DNA of 64,000 bases, from NCBI RefSeq assembly GCF_003544815.1, contig NZ_CP032100.1, positions 62,001 to 126,000 on the forward strand, given 5' to 3'. Below, piece after piece: positions 18,119 through 26,940 of this stretch. Source of the DNA: Arcobacter suis CECT 7833 (GTDB lineage: Bacteria > Campylobacterota > Campylobacteria > Campylobacterales > Arcobacteraceae). The notes beneath the pieces were generated by a model that was not told where the DNA came from, did not search any database, and saw only the letters and a list, made by a program, of their open reading frames with translations. Made by a program: the position numbers and the translations under genes. The stretch's first letter is position 1. The number at the start of each line of letters is the position of its first letter.

Positions 18119-19471
18119 ATGGCAGAAATTAAAAAAATTTTAATAGCTAATAGAGGAGAAATCGTTCAAAGAGCTGTTAGAACGATTAGAGAAATGGGTA
18201 AAAAATCTGTTGCAGTTTATAGCGCAGGTGATAAAAATGCTTCATATTTAAAACATGCTGATGAAGCTGTTTGTATTGGTGGAGCAAAATCAAAAGACTC
18301 ATATTTGAATATTCCAGCAATTATTACAGCTGCTGAAATGACAGGTTGTGATGCAATTTTTCCAGGTTATGGTTTTTTATCTGAAAATCAAGATTTTGTT
18401 GAAATTTGTAGATTACACAATATCAAATTTATCGGTCCATCTGTTGAAGTAATGGAAAAAATGGCTGATAAATCAAAAGCTAAAGAAGAAATGATAAGAG
18501 CTGGTGTTCCTGTAGTTCCAGGGAGTAAAGGTTCTGTTCATTCTGTTACTGAAGGTAAAAAATTAGCTCTTGAAATTGGTTATCCAATTATGGCAAAAGC
18601 AGCAGCTGGTGGTGGTGGAAGAGGAATGAGACTTATTCATGATGAATCAGAATTTGATCAACTATTTATGGCAGCTTCAAGTGAAGCATTGGCTGCATTT
18701 GGTGATGGAACTATGTATCTTGAAAGATTTATTAATAATCCAAGACATATTGAAGTTCAAGTTGTTGGAGATTCTCATGGTAATGCTATTCACATAGGTG
18801 AAAGAGATTGTTCTTTACAAAGAAGACATCAAAAAGTTATTGAAGAATCACCTGCAATTTTATTAAATGATGAAACAAGAGCAAAACTTCATGATGTTGC
18901 TGTAAAAGCAACTAAATATTTAAAATATGAAGGTGCTGGGACATTTGAATTTTTAGCTGATGATAAACAAAATATTTATTTTATGGAAATGAATACAAGA
19001 CTTCAAGTTGAACATCCTGTTTCTGAAATGGTTTCTGGTATTGATATTGTTGAATTAATGATAAAAGTAGCTGAGGGTGAAAAAGTACCTCCTCAAGAAT
19101 CTATAAAATTCAAAGGTCATGCAATAGAGTGTAGAATTACAGCAGAAGATCCAAATTCATTTTTACCAAGTCCTGGAAAAGTTACACAATGGATGGTTCC
19201 TGGTGGAAGAAATGTAAGAGTTGATTCTCATGTTTATACAAACTATGTTGTTCCTCCATACTATGACTCAATGATTGGAAAACTAATTGTTTGGGGAAGA
19301 GATAGAAATAAAGCTATTAACATTATGAAAAGAGCTTTAGCTGAATTTGAAGTTGAAGGAATAAAAACTACAATTCCATTTCATCAAAAAATGATGGAAA
19401 ATGAAGATTTTATTTCAAATAACTATGATACTAAATACCTAGAAAACTACAAAAAACTAGACGATTTATAA
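18119..19471 (+). CDS. accC: Biotin carboxylase subunit of acetyl-CoA carboxylase
   Basis: The 450-residue ATP-grasp enzyme that carboxylates biotin on AccB using bicarbonate and ATP. Length and motifs are canonical: the N-terminal ILIANRGEI, the glycine-rich ATP loop KAAAGGGGRGMRL, the HIGERDCSLQRRHQK stretch, and MEMNTRLQVEHPVSE with the catalytic and metal residues. accA and accD are elsewhere, as usual in this phylum. A strong hairpin terminator follows the stop codon directly, so accBC is a two-gene operon. Confidence 0.97.
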   Translation: MAEIKKILIANRGEIVQRAVRTIREMGKKSVAVYSAGDKNASYLKHADEAVCIGGAKSKDSYLNIPAIITAAEMTGCDAIFPGYGFLSENQDFVEICRLHNIKFIGPSVEVMEKMADKSKAKEEMIRAGVPVVPGSKGSVHSVTEGKKLALEIGYPIMAKAAAGGGGRGMRLIHDESEFDQLFMAASSEALAAFGDGTMYLERFINNPRHIEVQVVGDSHGNAIHIGERDCSLQRRHQKVIEESPAILLNDETRAKLHDVAVKATKYLKYEGAGTFEFLADDKQNIYFMEMNTRLQVEHPVSEMVSGIDIVELMIKVAEGEKVPPQESIKFKGHAIECRITAEDPNSFLPSPGKVTQWMVPGGRNVRVDSHVYTNYVVPPYYDSMIGKLIVWGRDRNKAINIMKRALAEFEVEGIKTTIPFHQKMMENEDFISNNYDTKYLENYKKLDDL

Positions 19472-19496
19472 GAAAAGAGCTTAGCTCTTTTTCTTA
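19469..19496 (+). terminator. Rho-independent terminator of accBC
   Basis: A near-perfect inverted repeat, AAGAAAAGAGC, loop TTA, GCTCTTTTTCTT, whose right arm doubles as a T-rich tract. It begins at the accC stop codon. Confidence 0.8.
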
Positions 19497-19711
19497 AAGC
19501 TTAAATTTATCTAAAACTAGATATACTCCGGAAAATTATACACATTTATATACCCATTTTACTTTGATATATTAATCAAAGATTCATTTTCATTAAACTG
19601 ACTTACTTGCAAGACTCAAATTGCGTTTTAATTGTACATTTATGGGCAAGATTTAATCTAAACTATATAACCGTGTGTATTTTTTATAAAATAATATACT
19701 AAGGTAAAAAA
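19497..19711 (+). promoter_or_regulatory. Long leader region of the DEAD-box helicase gene
   Basis: About 215 bases with no open frame, between the accC terminator and the helicase ATG. It is less uniformly AT-rich than neighbouring gaps. Cold-shock-type helicase genes often have long 5' leaders, and this may be one. I see no named riboswitch. Confidence 0.3.
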
Positions 19712-21388
19712 ATGACTTTTAACGAATTCAATTTAAAAGATTTATTGCAAAAAGCAATAGATGAAGCAGGTTTTAAAGAACCAAGTCCAATACAAGAACA
19801 AGCGATCCCGTTTGTATTAGCAGGTAGAGATATTGTTGGACAAGCACATACAGGAACAGGTAAAACAGCAGCATTTGGACTTCCTATTTTAAATAATATG
19901 AAAGGTAATTCTGGTGTTGAAGCAGTTGTTATTGTTCCTACAAGAGAACTTGCAATGCAAGTTTCAGATGAATTATATAGATTTGGTAAATTCTTAGGTG
20001 TTAACACTGCAACTGTGTATGGTGGACAAGCTTATGCTAGACAAATCAAATTAATAGAAAATGCAGGAATTATTGTAGCAACTCCAGGAAGATTTTTAGA
20101 TCTTTTAAGAGGTAATAAAATTGATATTAAACCTAATTACGTAATTCTTGATGAAGCAGATGAAATGCTTGATATGGGATTTTTAGATGATATTAAAGAA
20201 ATTTTTACTTTCTTACCAAAAGAGAGACAAACTCTATTATTTTCTGCAACAATGCCATTAGCGATTAAAAATCTTGCTAAAACTATTTTAAATAACCCAG
20301 AGTTTATTACTTTAACAAAAAGTGATGTTACAAATTCAAAAATTACTCAAACTTTTTACGTTGTTGATGAAAGAGAAAGAGATGATGCATTAATTAGATT
20401 ATACGATTACAAAAATCCAACTAAATCTATTATTTTTTGTCGCACAAAAAAAGAAGTTGATAGATTATCAACATTTATGGTTTCTCAAGGATTTATGGCA
20501 AAAGGTCTTCATGGTGATATGGAGCAAAGACAAAGAGAAGAAGCAATTAGAGCGTTCAAAACTTCTAAATTAGAAATTCTAATTGCAACGGATGTTGCAG
20601 CTAGAGGATTAGATGTTAATGATGTTTCTCATGTATTTAATTATCATTTACCATTTGATTCTGAGTCTTATGTACATAGAATTGGTAGAACAGGAAGAGC
20701 TGGAAAAGAAGGAATTGCTGTATCTATTGTAACTCCACATGAGTTTAGAATGTTACAAAAAATTGAAAAAAATATTGGTACAAAATTAGAAGCTAAAATA
20801 GTTCCTGATATTGATTCTGTAAAAGTGAAAAAAATAGCTGAATTAAAAAATCAAATTAGTGAACAAGAAATTAAAGATTATGCTTTAGCTTTAGTTGAAG
20901 AACTAAAAGAAGAATTCGATATTTCTACTATTGCATTTAAATTAGCATCTATGATTTCAGCATCTACATTTGTTCAAGGTAATAATAATATTGGAAAAAC
21001 TGAGTCTGATATTAAAAGACTTATTGAAAATTCAAGTAGATATGATAGCGAAGGTTCATCTTCTGGAAGAAATTCAAGAGGTGGAAGTAGATTTGGTTCA
21101 AGAGGTGGTTCACGAGGTGGAGATAGAGATAGAAATTCTAGACCATCTGGAGATAGAAACTCAAGAGGTGGAGATAGAGATAGAGCTCCAAGAGGTGATA
21201 GACCAGCAGGTGACAGAGCACCAAGACCAGCAGGAGATAGACCAAAACCAAGTGGAGATAGAGATAGAGCTCCAAGAGGTGATAGACCAGCAGGTGATAG
21301 AGCACCAAGACCATCAGGGGATAGACCAAAACCAAGTGGTGACAGAAGTCCAAGACCATCTGGTGATAGAAGTAGAAAAAGAGATTAA
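19712..21388 (+). CDS. DEAD-box RNA helicase with RGD-rich tail
   Basis: A 558-residue ATP-dependent RNA helicase of the DeaD/CsdA/RhlE group, for RNA unwinding in ribosome assembly or RNA decay. All motifs are present in order: Q motif EPSPIQEQAIP, Walker A AHTGTGKT, PTRELAMQ, DEAD, SAT, ATDVAARGLDV and HRIGRTGRAG. Residues about 440-558 form a disordered tail of Arg, Gly, Asp, Ser and Pro containing a 28-residue unit repeated twice, encoded by 84-base tandem DNA repeats. There is no DbpA-type RNA-binding domain. RNase J at 34863 is a plausible partner in RNA decay, as in Helicobacter (inference). Confidence 0.93.
   Translation: MTFNEFNLKDLLQKAIDEAGFKEPSPIQEQAIPFVLAGRDIVGQAHTGTGKTAAFGLPILNNMKGNSGVEAVVIVPTRELAMQVSDELYRFGKFLGVNTATVYGGQAYARQIKLIENAGIIVATPGRFLDLLRGNKIDIKPNYVILDEADEMLDMGFLDDIKEIFTFLPKERQTLLFSATMPLAIKNLAKTILNNPEFITLTKSDVTNSKITQTFYVVDERERDDALIRLYDYKNPTKSIIFCRTKKEVDRLSTFMVSQGFMAKGLHGDMEQRQREEAIRAFKTSKLEILIATDVAARGLDVNDVSHVFNYHLPFDSESYVHRIGRTGRAGKEGIAVSIVTPHEFRMLQKIEKNIGTKLEAKIVPDIDSVKVKKIAELKNQISEQEIKDYALALVEELKEEFDISTIAFKLASMISASTFVQGNNNIGKTESDIKRLIENSSRYDSEGSSSGRNSRGGSRFGSRGGSRGGDRDRNSRPSGDRNSRGGDRDRAPRGDRPAGDRAPRPAGDRPKPSGDRDRAPRGDRPAGDRAPRPSGDRPKPSGDRSPRPSGDRSRKRD
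21170..21337 (+). repeat. Two 84-base tandem repeats in the helicase tail
   Basis: Copies at 21170-21253 and 21254-21337 differ at three of 84 positions by my reading. Each encodes a 28-residue unit containing GDRDRAPRGDRPAGDR. Such repeats change copy number easily, so tail length may vary between strains. Confidence 0.85.
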
Positions 21389-21399
21389 TTCTCTTTTTT
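21376..21399 (+). terminator. Rho-independent terminator of the helicase gene
   Basis: AAAAAGAGA, loop TTAAT, TCTCTTTTTT. The stem starts within the last codons and ends in a six-base T run. Confidence 0.8.
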
Positions 21400-21568
21400 G
21401 AAATTTTAATATTCTCATATAAATTCTAACAAAAATCAAAAAATCACAATTCTTTAGCAATAATATAATCTAAATAATAATTCTATAATAATTTTAAGCT
21501 TATTTAAAGCTAAGGTAAACAATATACTACTATAATGACAATATAAATAAGTTATAAAAGGTTTACCT

Positions 21569-23152
21569 TTGGATATAAGAACAATAAACAGCTTTGAAAA
21601 AGCAAGAGAAAAAACCCTTCCTAGTTTTGCAAAACTTTCATTAGCAATGCTATTTATAGTAGTCGTATTTTTGTGGTCCTATACATCCCATGGAAATGTA
21701 CCTAATAATACATTTCTGATTATTGGTGCCATATTTGGTGCTTATATGGCAATGAATATAGGTGCAAACGATGTTGCAAATAATGTAGGACCTGCTGTTG
21801 GTTCTAAAGCAATTACAATGACATGGGCAATTATTCTTGCTGCAATATTTGAAGCTTTAGGTTCTTTTATCGCAGGTGGAGAAGTTGTAAAAACTATAAA
21901 AGATGGAATAATCGACCCTGCATTAATAGCAAATCCTGAAATATTTATTTGGGCTATGACAGCAGCGCTTTTATCTGGGGCTTTATGGCTAAATTTTGCA
22001 ACTTCTATTGGAGCTCCTGTTTCAACTACACATTCAATTGTTGGTGGAGTAATGGGTGCAGGAATTGCAGCTGCAGGTTTTTCAATTGTTGATTGGAATA
22101 TGGTTGGAACAATTGTTGCTTCTTGGATTATTTCGCCCTTGTTAGGTGGAATAGTTGCCGCTGGTTTTTTATTTTTTATCAAAAAACAAATAATTTATAA
22201 AGACAATTTAATTGAATCATCAAATAAATTTGTTCCTATATTAATTGCATTTATGGCTTGGTCTTTTAGTACATATATTATTTTAAAAGGATTAAAAGCC
22301 ATAGTTAGTGTGAATTTTTTTGTTGCAACAATTATTGGATTAATTATTGCTATTTGTGTTTATTTTATTGTAAAGCCTCTTGTTAAGAAAGCTTCTTTAA
22401 AATTAATTAATAATAGAACATCAATTAATTCTTTATTTAATATTCCACTTATATTTGCAGCAGCTTTATTATCTTTCGCACATGGAGCTAATGATGTTGC
22501 AAATGCAATAGGACCATTAGCTGCAATTAATGATGCAATTATGAATTCTGATGTTGCAAGTAATGTTAATATTCCCTTTTGGGTTATGGCAGTTGGTGCT
22601 TTTGGTATAGTTGTTGGGCTAGCTTTATATGGGCCTAGACTTATTAAAACTGTAGGTTCTGAGATTACTGAACTTGATCAAATCAGAGCTTATTCTATTG
22701 CTATGGCTGCTGCATTTACTGTTATTGTTGCAAGTCAGTTAGGTCTTCCCGTATCTTCTACTCATATTGCAATTGGTGGTGTTTTTGGAGTTGGTTTTTT
22801 AAGAGAATATCTTGATATGAATGAAAAAAGATTTTTACAAGAGACAAGAAAAAAATTCAAAAAACATAAAAAAGAACTTGATAATATGCAAGAAGAATTA
22901 GATAAAATCGAACTTATTAAAGATAAATCAAAATCTAATTATATAAGAATAGTTGAATTATATAAAAAAATTGATGAAAAAGATGATTTAGTGAAGCTTG
23001 AGAAAAAAGATATTAAAGACGCAAAAAGTACTAAATATGTTAAAAGAGATGCTGTTAAAAAAATTATTGCTGCTTGGATTATTACTGTTCCTGCTGCTGC
23101 AATTCTTGCTGCTGCAATATTCTTTATGATAAAAGGTATTATGGTTTCATAA
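21569..23152 (+). CDS. PiT-family inorganic phosphate transporter with cytoplasmic insert
   Basis: A 527-residue phosphate permease. Both PiT signature repeats are visible: GANDVANNVGPAVGSKA near residue 70 and HGANDVANAIGPLAA near residue 305. A third conserved block, SSTHIAIGGVFGVGF, lies near residue 405. Residues about 425-500 form a long charged coiled-coil-like segment between transmembrane helices, which is larger than in minimal PiT proteins. The start is a TTG at 21569, chosen because AAAGG lies seven bases before it and no earlier ATG exists. It stands alone between terminator-like hairpins. Confidence 0.92.
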   Translation: MDIRTINSFEKAREKTLPSFAKLSLAMLFIVVVFLWSYTSHGNVPNNTFLIIGAIFGAYMAMNIGANDVANNVGPAVGSKAITMTWAIILAAIFEALGSFIAGGEVVKTIKDGIIDPALIANPEIFIWAMTAALLSGALWLNFATSIGAPVSTTHSIVGGVMGAGIAAAGFSIVDWNMVGTIVASWIISPLLGGIVAAGFLFFIKKQIIYKDNLIESSNKFVPILIAFMAWSFSTYIILKGLKAIVSVNFFVATIIGLIIAICVYFIVKPLVKKASLKLINNRTSINSLFNIPLIFAAALLSFAHGANDVANAIGPLAAINDAIMNSDVASNVNIPFWVMAVGAFGIVVGLALYGPRLIKTVGSEITELDQIRAYSIAMAAAFTVIVASQLGLPVSSTHIAIGGVFGVGFLREYLDMNEKRFLQETRKKFKKHKKELDNMQEELDKIELIKDKSKSNYIRIVELYKKIDEKDDLVKLEKKDIKDAKSTKYVKRDAVKKIIAAWIITVPAAAILAAAIFFMIKGIMVS

Positions 23153-23202
23153 GTAGTATTTACTTATGAAATCTTCTAAATATTTATCACTTTAATGATA
23201 AA
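23145..23202. repeat. Two consecutive hairpins after the phosphate transporter
   Basis: First hairpin: TTTCATAAGTA, loop GTATT, TACTTATGAAA (23145-23171). Second: TTTATCA, loop CTTTAA, TGATAAA (23183-23202). Neither has a long T tract, but together they probably mark the transcript end. Confidence 0.5.
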
Positions 23203-23228
23203 ATCTCTCAAATTTTTAAGAGGGATTT

Positions 23229-24146
23229 ATTATCGAAGCAATACTATCTGTTTTACCTATATATTTTTTTATTTTACTTGGTTTTATGGCCAAAAAAATC
23301 TTTACAAATCAAATCGATGAAAAAAGTTTAGTTCTTTTATCTTTATATTTTTTCCAACCAATATTAATTTTTTGGGGTTTAACTAAAACTCCTATCAATT
23401 TTGAATTTGTTATTTCGCCTTTTATTTATTTAGTTGCTGTTTTAATTTCACTTCTTTTATTACTTTTATTTAATAAACAAATTTTTAAAGAAAGAACAGA
23501 TCAATCTATATATTTAGCAACGGCACTTGTTGGTAATACTGGTAATTTAGGAATTCCTCTTGGAATTGCATTGTTTGGGGTTGAATCAGTTCCCTACACA
23601 AGTATAATTAATATTGCTAATACTTTATTTATTTACGTTTTTTCTGTTTATTTCTTTGCTAGAGAAAAATTCTTTTTAAAAGAAGCAATCTTAGCAATAT
23701 TTAAAATTCCTGGGATTTGGTTTGCAATTCTTGCATTAATTATAAATTATAATGGAATTACTATTGATAAAAGTATTTCTATTGCACTAGAAATGGGCGC
23801 TTATACTTCAATAATAATTCAGTTAGTTATTTTTGGAATATATTTATATAATGTAAAAATAAAATCTATGCCATGGCATTTATCATTACATATTAGTTTT
23901 GTAAAACATATATTATTGCCTGTTGTTGGAATAATTATCATAGTTTATTTCACTAATTTAAATTCATTTGTAGCTTCTATTTTAATTATGGAATTAGCAG
24001 TTCCTCTTGCTGTAAATAATGTAAATTTAGCTGCTTTATATAACTGTAAACCATACAATGTTGCTGCAACTATTTTAGTATCAACTACTTTATTTGTTTT
24101 TTTACTCTATTTTTATATAGAAATTATTAAATATTTCGTTAAGTAG
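23229..24146 (+). CDS. AEC-family (auxin efflux carrier type) transporter, probable ATT start
   Basis: An integral membrane protein with about ten hydrophobic segments and the GNTGNLGIPLG motif near residue 97, typical of AEC transporters; the substrate is unknown. The first ATG is at 23286, but the 19 codons before it encode IEAILSVLPIYFFILLGF, the expected first transmembrane helix. An in-frame TAA at 23217 closes the frame upstream, with no ATG, GTG or TTG between. An AAGAGGGA site at 23218-23225 lies three bases before the ATT at 23229 and six before the ATC at 23232. I therefore place the start at ATT 23229 (306 residues). The alternative is translation from 23286 with the first helix missing. 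Confidence 0.75.
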   Translation: MIEAILSVLPIYFFILLGFMAKKIFTNQIDEKSLVLLSLYFFQPILIFWGLTKTPINFEFVISPFIYLVAVLISLLLLLLFNKQIFKERTDQSIYLATALVGNTGNLGIPLGIALFGVESVPYTSIINIANTLFIYVFSVYFFAREKFFLKEAILAIFKIPGIWFAILALIINYNGITIDKSISIALEMGAYTSIIIQLVIFGIYLYNVKIKSMPWHLSLHISFVKHILLPVVGIIIIVYFTNLNSFVASILIMELAVPLAVNNVNLAALYNCKPYNVAATILVSTTLFVFLLYFYIEIIKYFVK

Positions 24147-24152
24147 ATTTTC

Positions 24153-25943
24153 ATGTGTGGTATTTTAGGAACAAATTTTATTTCTAATAAATTTGATAAA
24201 TCTTTGGAACTTTTAAATAATCGTGGTCCAGACTTTCAAAAATTTATCAATATTGATAATAAACAATTTGGTCATACAAGACTTGCAATTATTGATTTAG
24301 ATGAAGAAGCAAATCAACCTATGATTTTTGATGATATTTTACTTGTATTTAATGGAGAAATTTACAATTACAATGAATTGATTCTTTCAGAAGAGTTAGA
24401 ATGTAAAACAAAAAGTGATAGTGAAGTATTAATTCGTCTTTATCAAAAATATGGATTTGATTTTTTAAATAAACTAAATGGAATGTTTGCCTTTTGTATT
24501 TTTGATATGAAAAAGAATCTTTATTTTTCTGCAAGAGATAGATATGGCAAAAAACCATTTTTTTACTATTTTAAAGATAATAAATTTATTTTTTCATCAA
24601 GTATTAAATCAATTTTAAATCTACTTGATTATAAACCAAATCTAAATAAAGTGGCCCTTTCAAAATATATGCAATATTTTGTCTCTTTTGGTGAAGATAC
24701 ATTTTATCAGGACATTTATAAACTTGAAGCCGCATCATATATGATTTATGAGCGAAATAAGGCTCTTGAGCTTCAAAAGAAGAAATATTATAAGATAAAT
24801 ACATATAAAGCTATAAAGGATGAAAAACAGGCTTTAAATGATATTGAAGAGCTTTTATTCAAAAGTGTTGAGTATAGGCTCAACAGTGATGTGGAAGTTG
24901 CTTCTCTTTTAAGTGGTGGAATTGACAGTTCATTAATATCAGCACTTTATACAAAAATATCAGGAAAAAAGATAAATACCTTTAGTGTTGGCTATGATGA
25001 ATATAAAAACTATTGTGAACTTGATTTTGCACAAATTACAGCAACTCATATAAACTCAAATCATAATCCAGTAGTTATAAATCAAAAAGAGTATATCAAT
25101 TATTTTGAACAAACACATGATATGCTTGAAGAACCTCATGGAGATAGTGCAGCTATTCCTTTAAATATCTTAACAAAACAGATACATAAAGCGGGAATCA
25201 AAACTGTATTATCAGGTGAAGGAAGTGATGAAATATTTTTAGGTTATGATAACTATACAAAGTTTTTAAAATATTATGAGTTTGAAAAAAGTCTTTCAAA
25301 TGAACAAAACCTTTTTTTAAATGACATAATTGGAGCTTTACAAAATAATACTAAAGAGAGTGAATATTTAAGAAGAATTGTAAAAAAACAAAATCTTTAT
25401 AACTCTTTTGGAGAAATTTATACGGACATTCAAAGAAAAAGATTATTCAAAAAAGTACCAACTTTTAAAAGTGAAACTGCTAAACAAGATCCCGTTGATT
25501 GGATGAGTTATATTGACTTAAAAATTTGGCTAGGAGAGGCACTATTGAGTAAAGTTGATAGAATCTCTATGGGTAACTCTTTGGAGATTAGAACGCCATT
25601 TTTGGACTTTAATTTAGTGAATTATATGTTTAGTGTAGAATCATCTATAAAAGTGGGCGATACTAATAAATATTTACTAAAAAAAATAGCTTCTAAATAT
25701 ATTCCAGATGTTATTATTAATAGAACAAAAAAAGGTTTTAATTCACCTTTTAATGAGTGGTTAAATAAAGAGTATAAAGATAAAATCCTTGATGTGATAG
25801 TTGAAGTAAATAATCAAACAAATCTCTTTAATCATGAATATATATTACATATTTATGAACTATCAAAATCAAATAAATTTAAACAACATCTTTATTCACT
25901 TTTTGTATTCTCTTTATGGTACAAAAAAGAGTTTCTTTCTTAA
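24153..25943 (+). CDS. asnB: Glutamine-hydrolysing asparagine synthase
   Basis: A 596-residue two-domain enzyme that makes asparagine, or amidates a related carboxylate, using glutamine and ATP. The N-terminal glutaminase domain begins MCGILG, so Cys2 is the nucleophile, and contains RLAIIDL, FNGEIYNYNEL and the DSEVL motif. The synthetase domain has the pyrophosphate loop SGGIDSS at about residue 254 and GEGSDEIFLGY. Length is normal. In surface-polysaccharide loci such enzymes can modify sugars, but no such genes lie nearby. It begins seven bases after the AEC gene. Confidence 0.94.
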   Translation: MCGILGTNFISNKFDKSLELLNNRGPDFQKFINIDNKQFGHTRLAIIDLDEEANQPMIFDDILLVFNGEIYNYNELILSEELECKTKSDSEVLIRLYQKYGFDFLNKLNGMFAFCIFDMKKNLYFSARDRYGKKPFFYYFKDNKFIFSSSIKSILNLLDYKPNLNKVALSKYMQYFVSFGEDTFYQDIYKLEAASYMIYERNKALELQKKKYYKINTYKAIKDEKQALNDIEELLFKSVEYRLNSDVEVASLLSGGIDSSLISALYTKISGKKINTFSVGYDEYKNYCELDFAQITATHINSNHNPVVINQKEYINYFEQTHDMLEEPHGDSAAIPLNILTKQIHKAGIKTVLSGEGSDEIFLGYDNYTKFLKYYEFEKSLSNEQNLFLNDIIGALQNNTKESEYLRRIVKKQNLYNSFGEIYTDIQRKRLFKKVPTFKSETAKQDPVDWMSYIDLKIWLGEALLSKVDRISMGNSLEIRTPFLDFNLVNYMFSVESSIKVGDTNKYLLKKIASKYIPDVIINRTKKGFNSPFNEWLNKEYKDKILDVIVEVNNQTNLFNHEYILHIYELSKSNKFKQHLYSLFVFSLWYKKEFLS

Positions 25944-25994
25944 GAAAAAAGATTGTAAAATCAAATAAATTCAAGATTATTAAAAAGAGAAGAT

Positions 25995-26297
25995 ATGACT
26001 ATATTAATACCAGTAGATTCTAAAAAAAGAGATGAATGTGTTATTTCATCAATTGAAGAAAATAAGGCTTGGGCATTTGTTACATTAGACGAAGGAAGAG
26101 TTGAAAAAATTGAATTCTTTGACAGACGTGAAGATATTTCTTGTTGGATTGATGCTGTTGTTGTTATAAATGCTTTAGAATATGTTTGGCCTTTTATGGA
26201 TGAAGGAATTATTGCTTTAATTGCTCCAACTCAAAAAAGTATTGATGAAATTGTAGAAGCATTTTTATTCAAAGATTTACACGACTTCTCAATTTAA
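25995..26297 (+). CDS. NifX/NifB-like small protein of unknown function
   Basis: A 100-residue soluble protein. The layout (ILIPVDSKKRDECVISSIEENKAWAF at the start, then EGRVEKIEFFD and VVVINALEYVWPFMDEGI) resembles the dinitrogenase iron-molybdenum-cofactor-binding fold, but there are no nif genes around. Only one Cys and no clear metal motif are seen. Its last base overlaps the bluB start (TAATG), so the two are coupled. Confidence 0.6.
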   Translation: MTILIPVDSKKRDECVISSIEENKAWAFVTLDEGRVEKIEFFDRREDISCWIDAVVVINALEYVWPFMDEGIIALIAPTQKSIDEIVEAFLFKDLHDFSI

Positions 26298-26917
26298 TGA
26301 AATTTAAAAAAAAAGATTTAAATCTACTTACTAAAGTTATTGCTTCACGACGAGATGTTAGAGGTAATAATTTTATAAATAAAGAAATATCAAGTAAAAA
26401 ATTAAATATAATTCTTAATTCTGCGCTACATGCACCTTCTGTTGGATATTCTCAACCTTGGCACTTTATTTTAGTTGATAAAGAAAAAAGAGATCTAGTT
26501 TATGATCACTTTAGTAAATCATTCGAAAAAAGTAAAGATAAATTTCTCGATAAACCTTTGTACAATAGTTTAAAACTCGAAGGAATAAAAGAATCAAATA
26601 TTAACATAGCTGTTTATTATAAAAAAAGCTCATCAAATGTTTTAGGTCAAACATATATGAAACGAACAGGTGAATATTCTGTTGTTTGTGCAATTTTAAA
26701 TATGTGGCTTACTGCTAGAGCTTTAAATATTGGAATGGGTTGGGTTTCTATTTTAAAACCTAAAAAGATAAATAAAATATTTGACATAGATAAAAATGAG
26801 TATAAATTTATAGCTTATTTATGTTTTGGATATACAAAAGAGTTTTATAATGAGCCAGAATTAAAAAAACTTAAATGGAATAAAAAGAAAAAATTAAAAG
26901 ATTGTTTCTTAAAATAG
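26297..26917 (+). CDS. bluB: 5,6-dimethylbenzimidazole synthase
   Basis: A 206-residue flavin-destroying nitroreductase-fold enzyme that makes the lower ligand of vitamin B12 from reduced FMN. The family start IASRRDVRGNNF is clear, as are HAPSVGYSQPWHFILV and the NIGMGWVSIL block. It lacks other cobalamin genes as neighbours, and I see no cobalamin riboswitch upstream. A general nitroreductase is the alternative, but the RRDVRG signature favours BluB. Confidence 0.85.
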   Translation: MKFKKKDLNLLTKVIASRRDVRGNNFINKEISSKKLNIILNSALHAPSVGYSQPWHFILVDKEKRDLVYDHFSKSFEKSKDKFLDKPLYNSLKLEGIKESNINIAVYYKKSSSNVLGQTYMKRTGEYSVVCAILNMWLTARALNIGMGWVSILKPKKINKIFDIDKNEYKFIAYLCFGYTKEFYNEPELKKLKWNKKKKLKDCFLK

Positions 26918-26940
26918 AAAGGTTTTACTTTCTATTTTAA
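26909..26940. terminator. Bidirectional terminator between bluB and the Fe-S subunit gene
   Basis: A perfect 13-base-pair stem, TTAAAATAGAAAG and CTTTCTATTTTAA, with loop GTTTTA. It lies between convergent genes, with A/T runs on both sides. Confidence 0.8.

Noticed and set aside
21170-21337. CRISPR-like or satellite repeat
   Set aside because: The 84-base units are a multiple of three, lie within the helicase frame and encode its Arg/Asp/Gly tail.
20970-21401. 143-codon frame rich in Glu, Ile and Gln
   Set aside because: It is a shifted reading of the helicase tail repeats with no start signal.
25944-26296. Cobalamin riboswitch before bluB
   Set aside because: The upstream gap is short and the NifX-like gene fills most of it; no B12-box-like sequence is visible.
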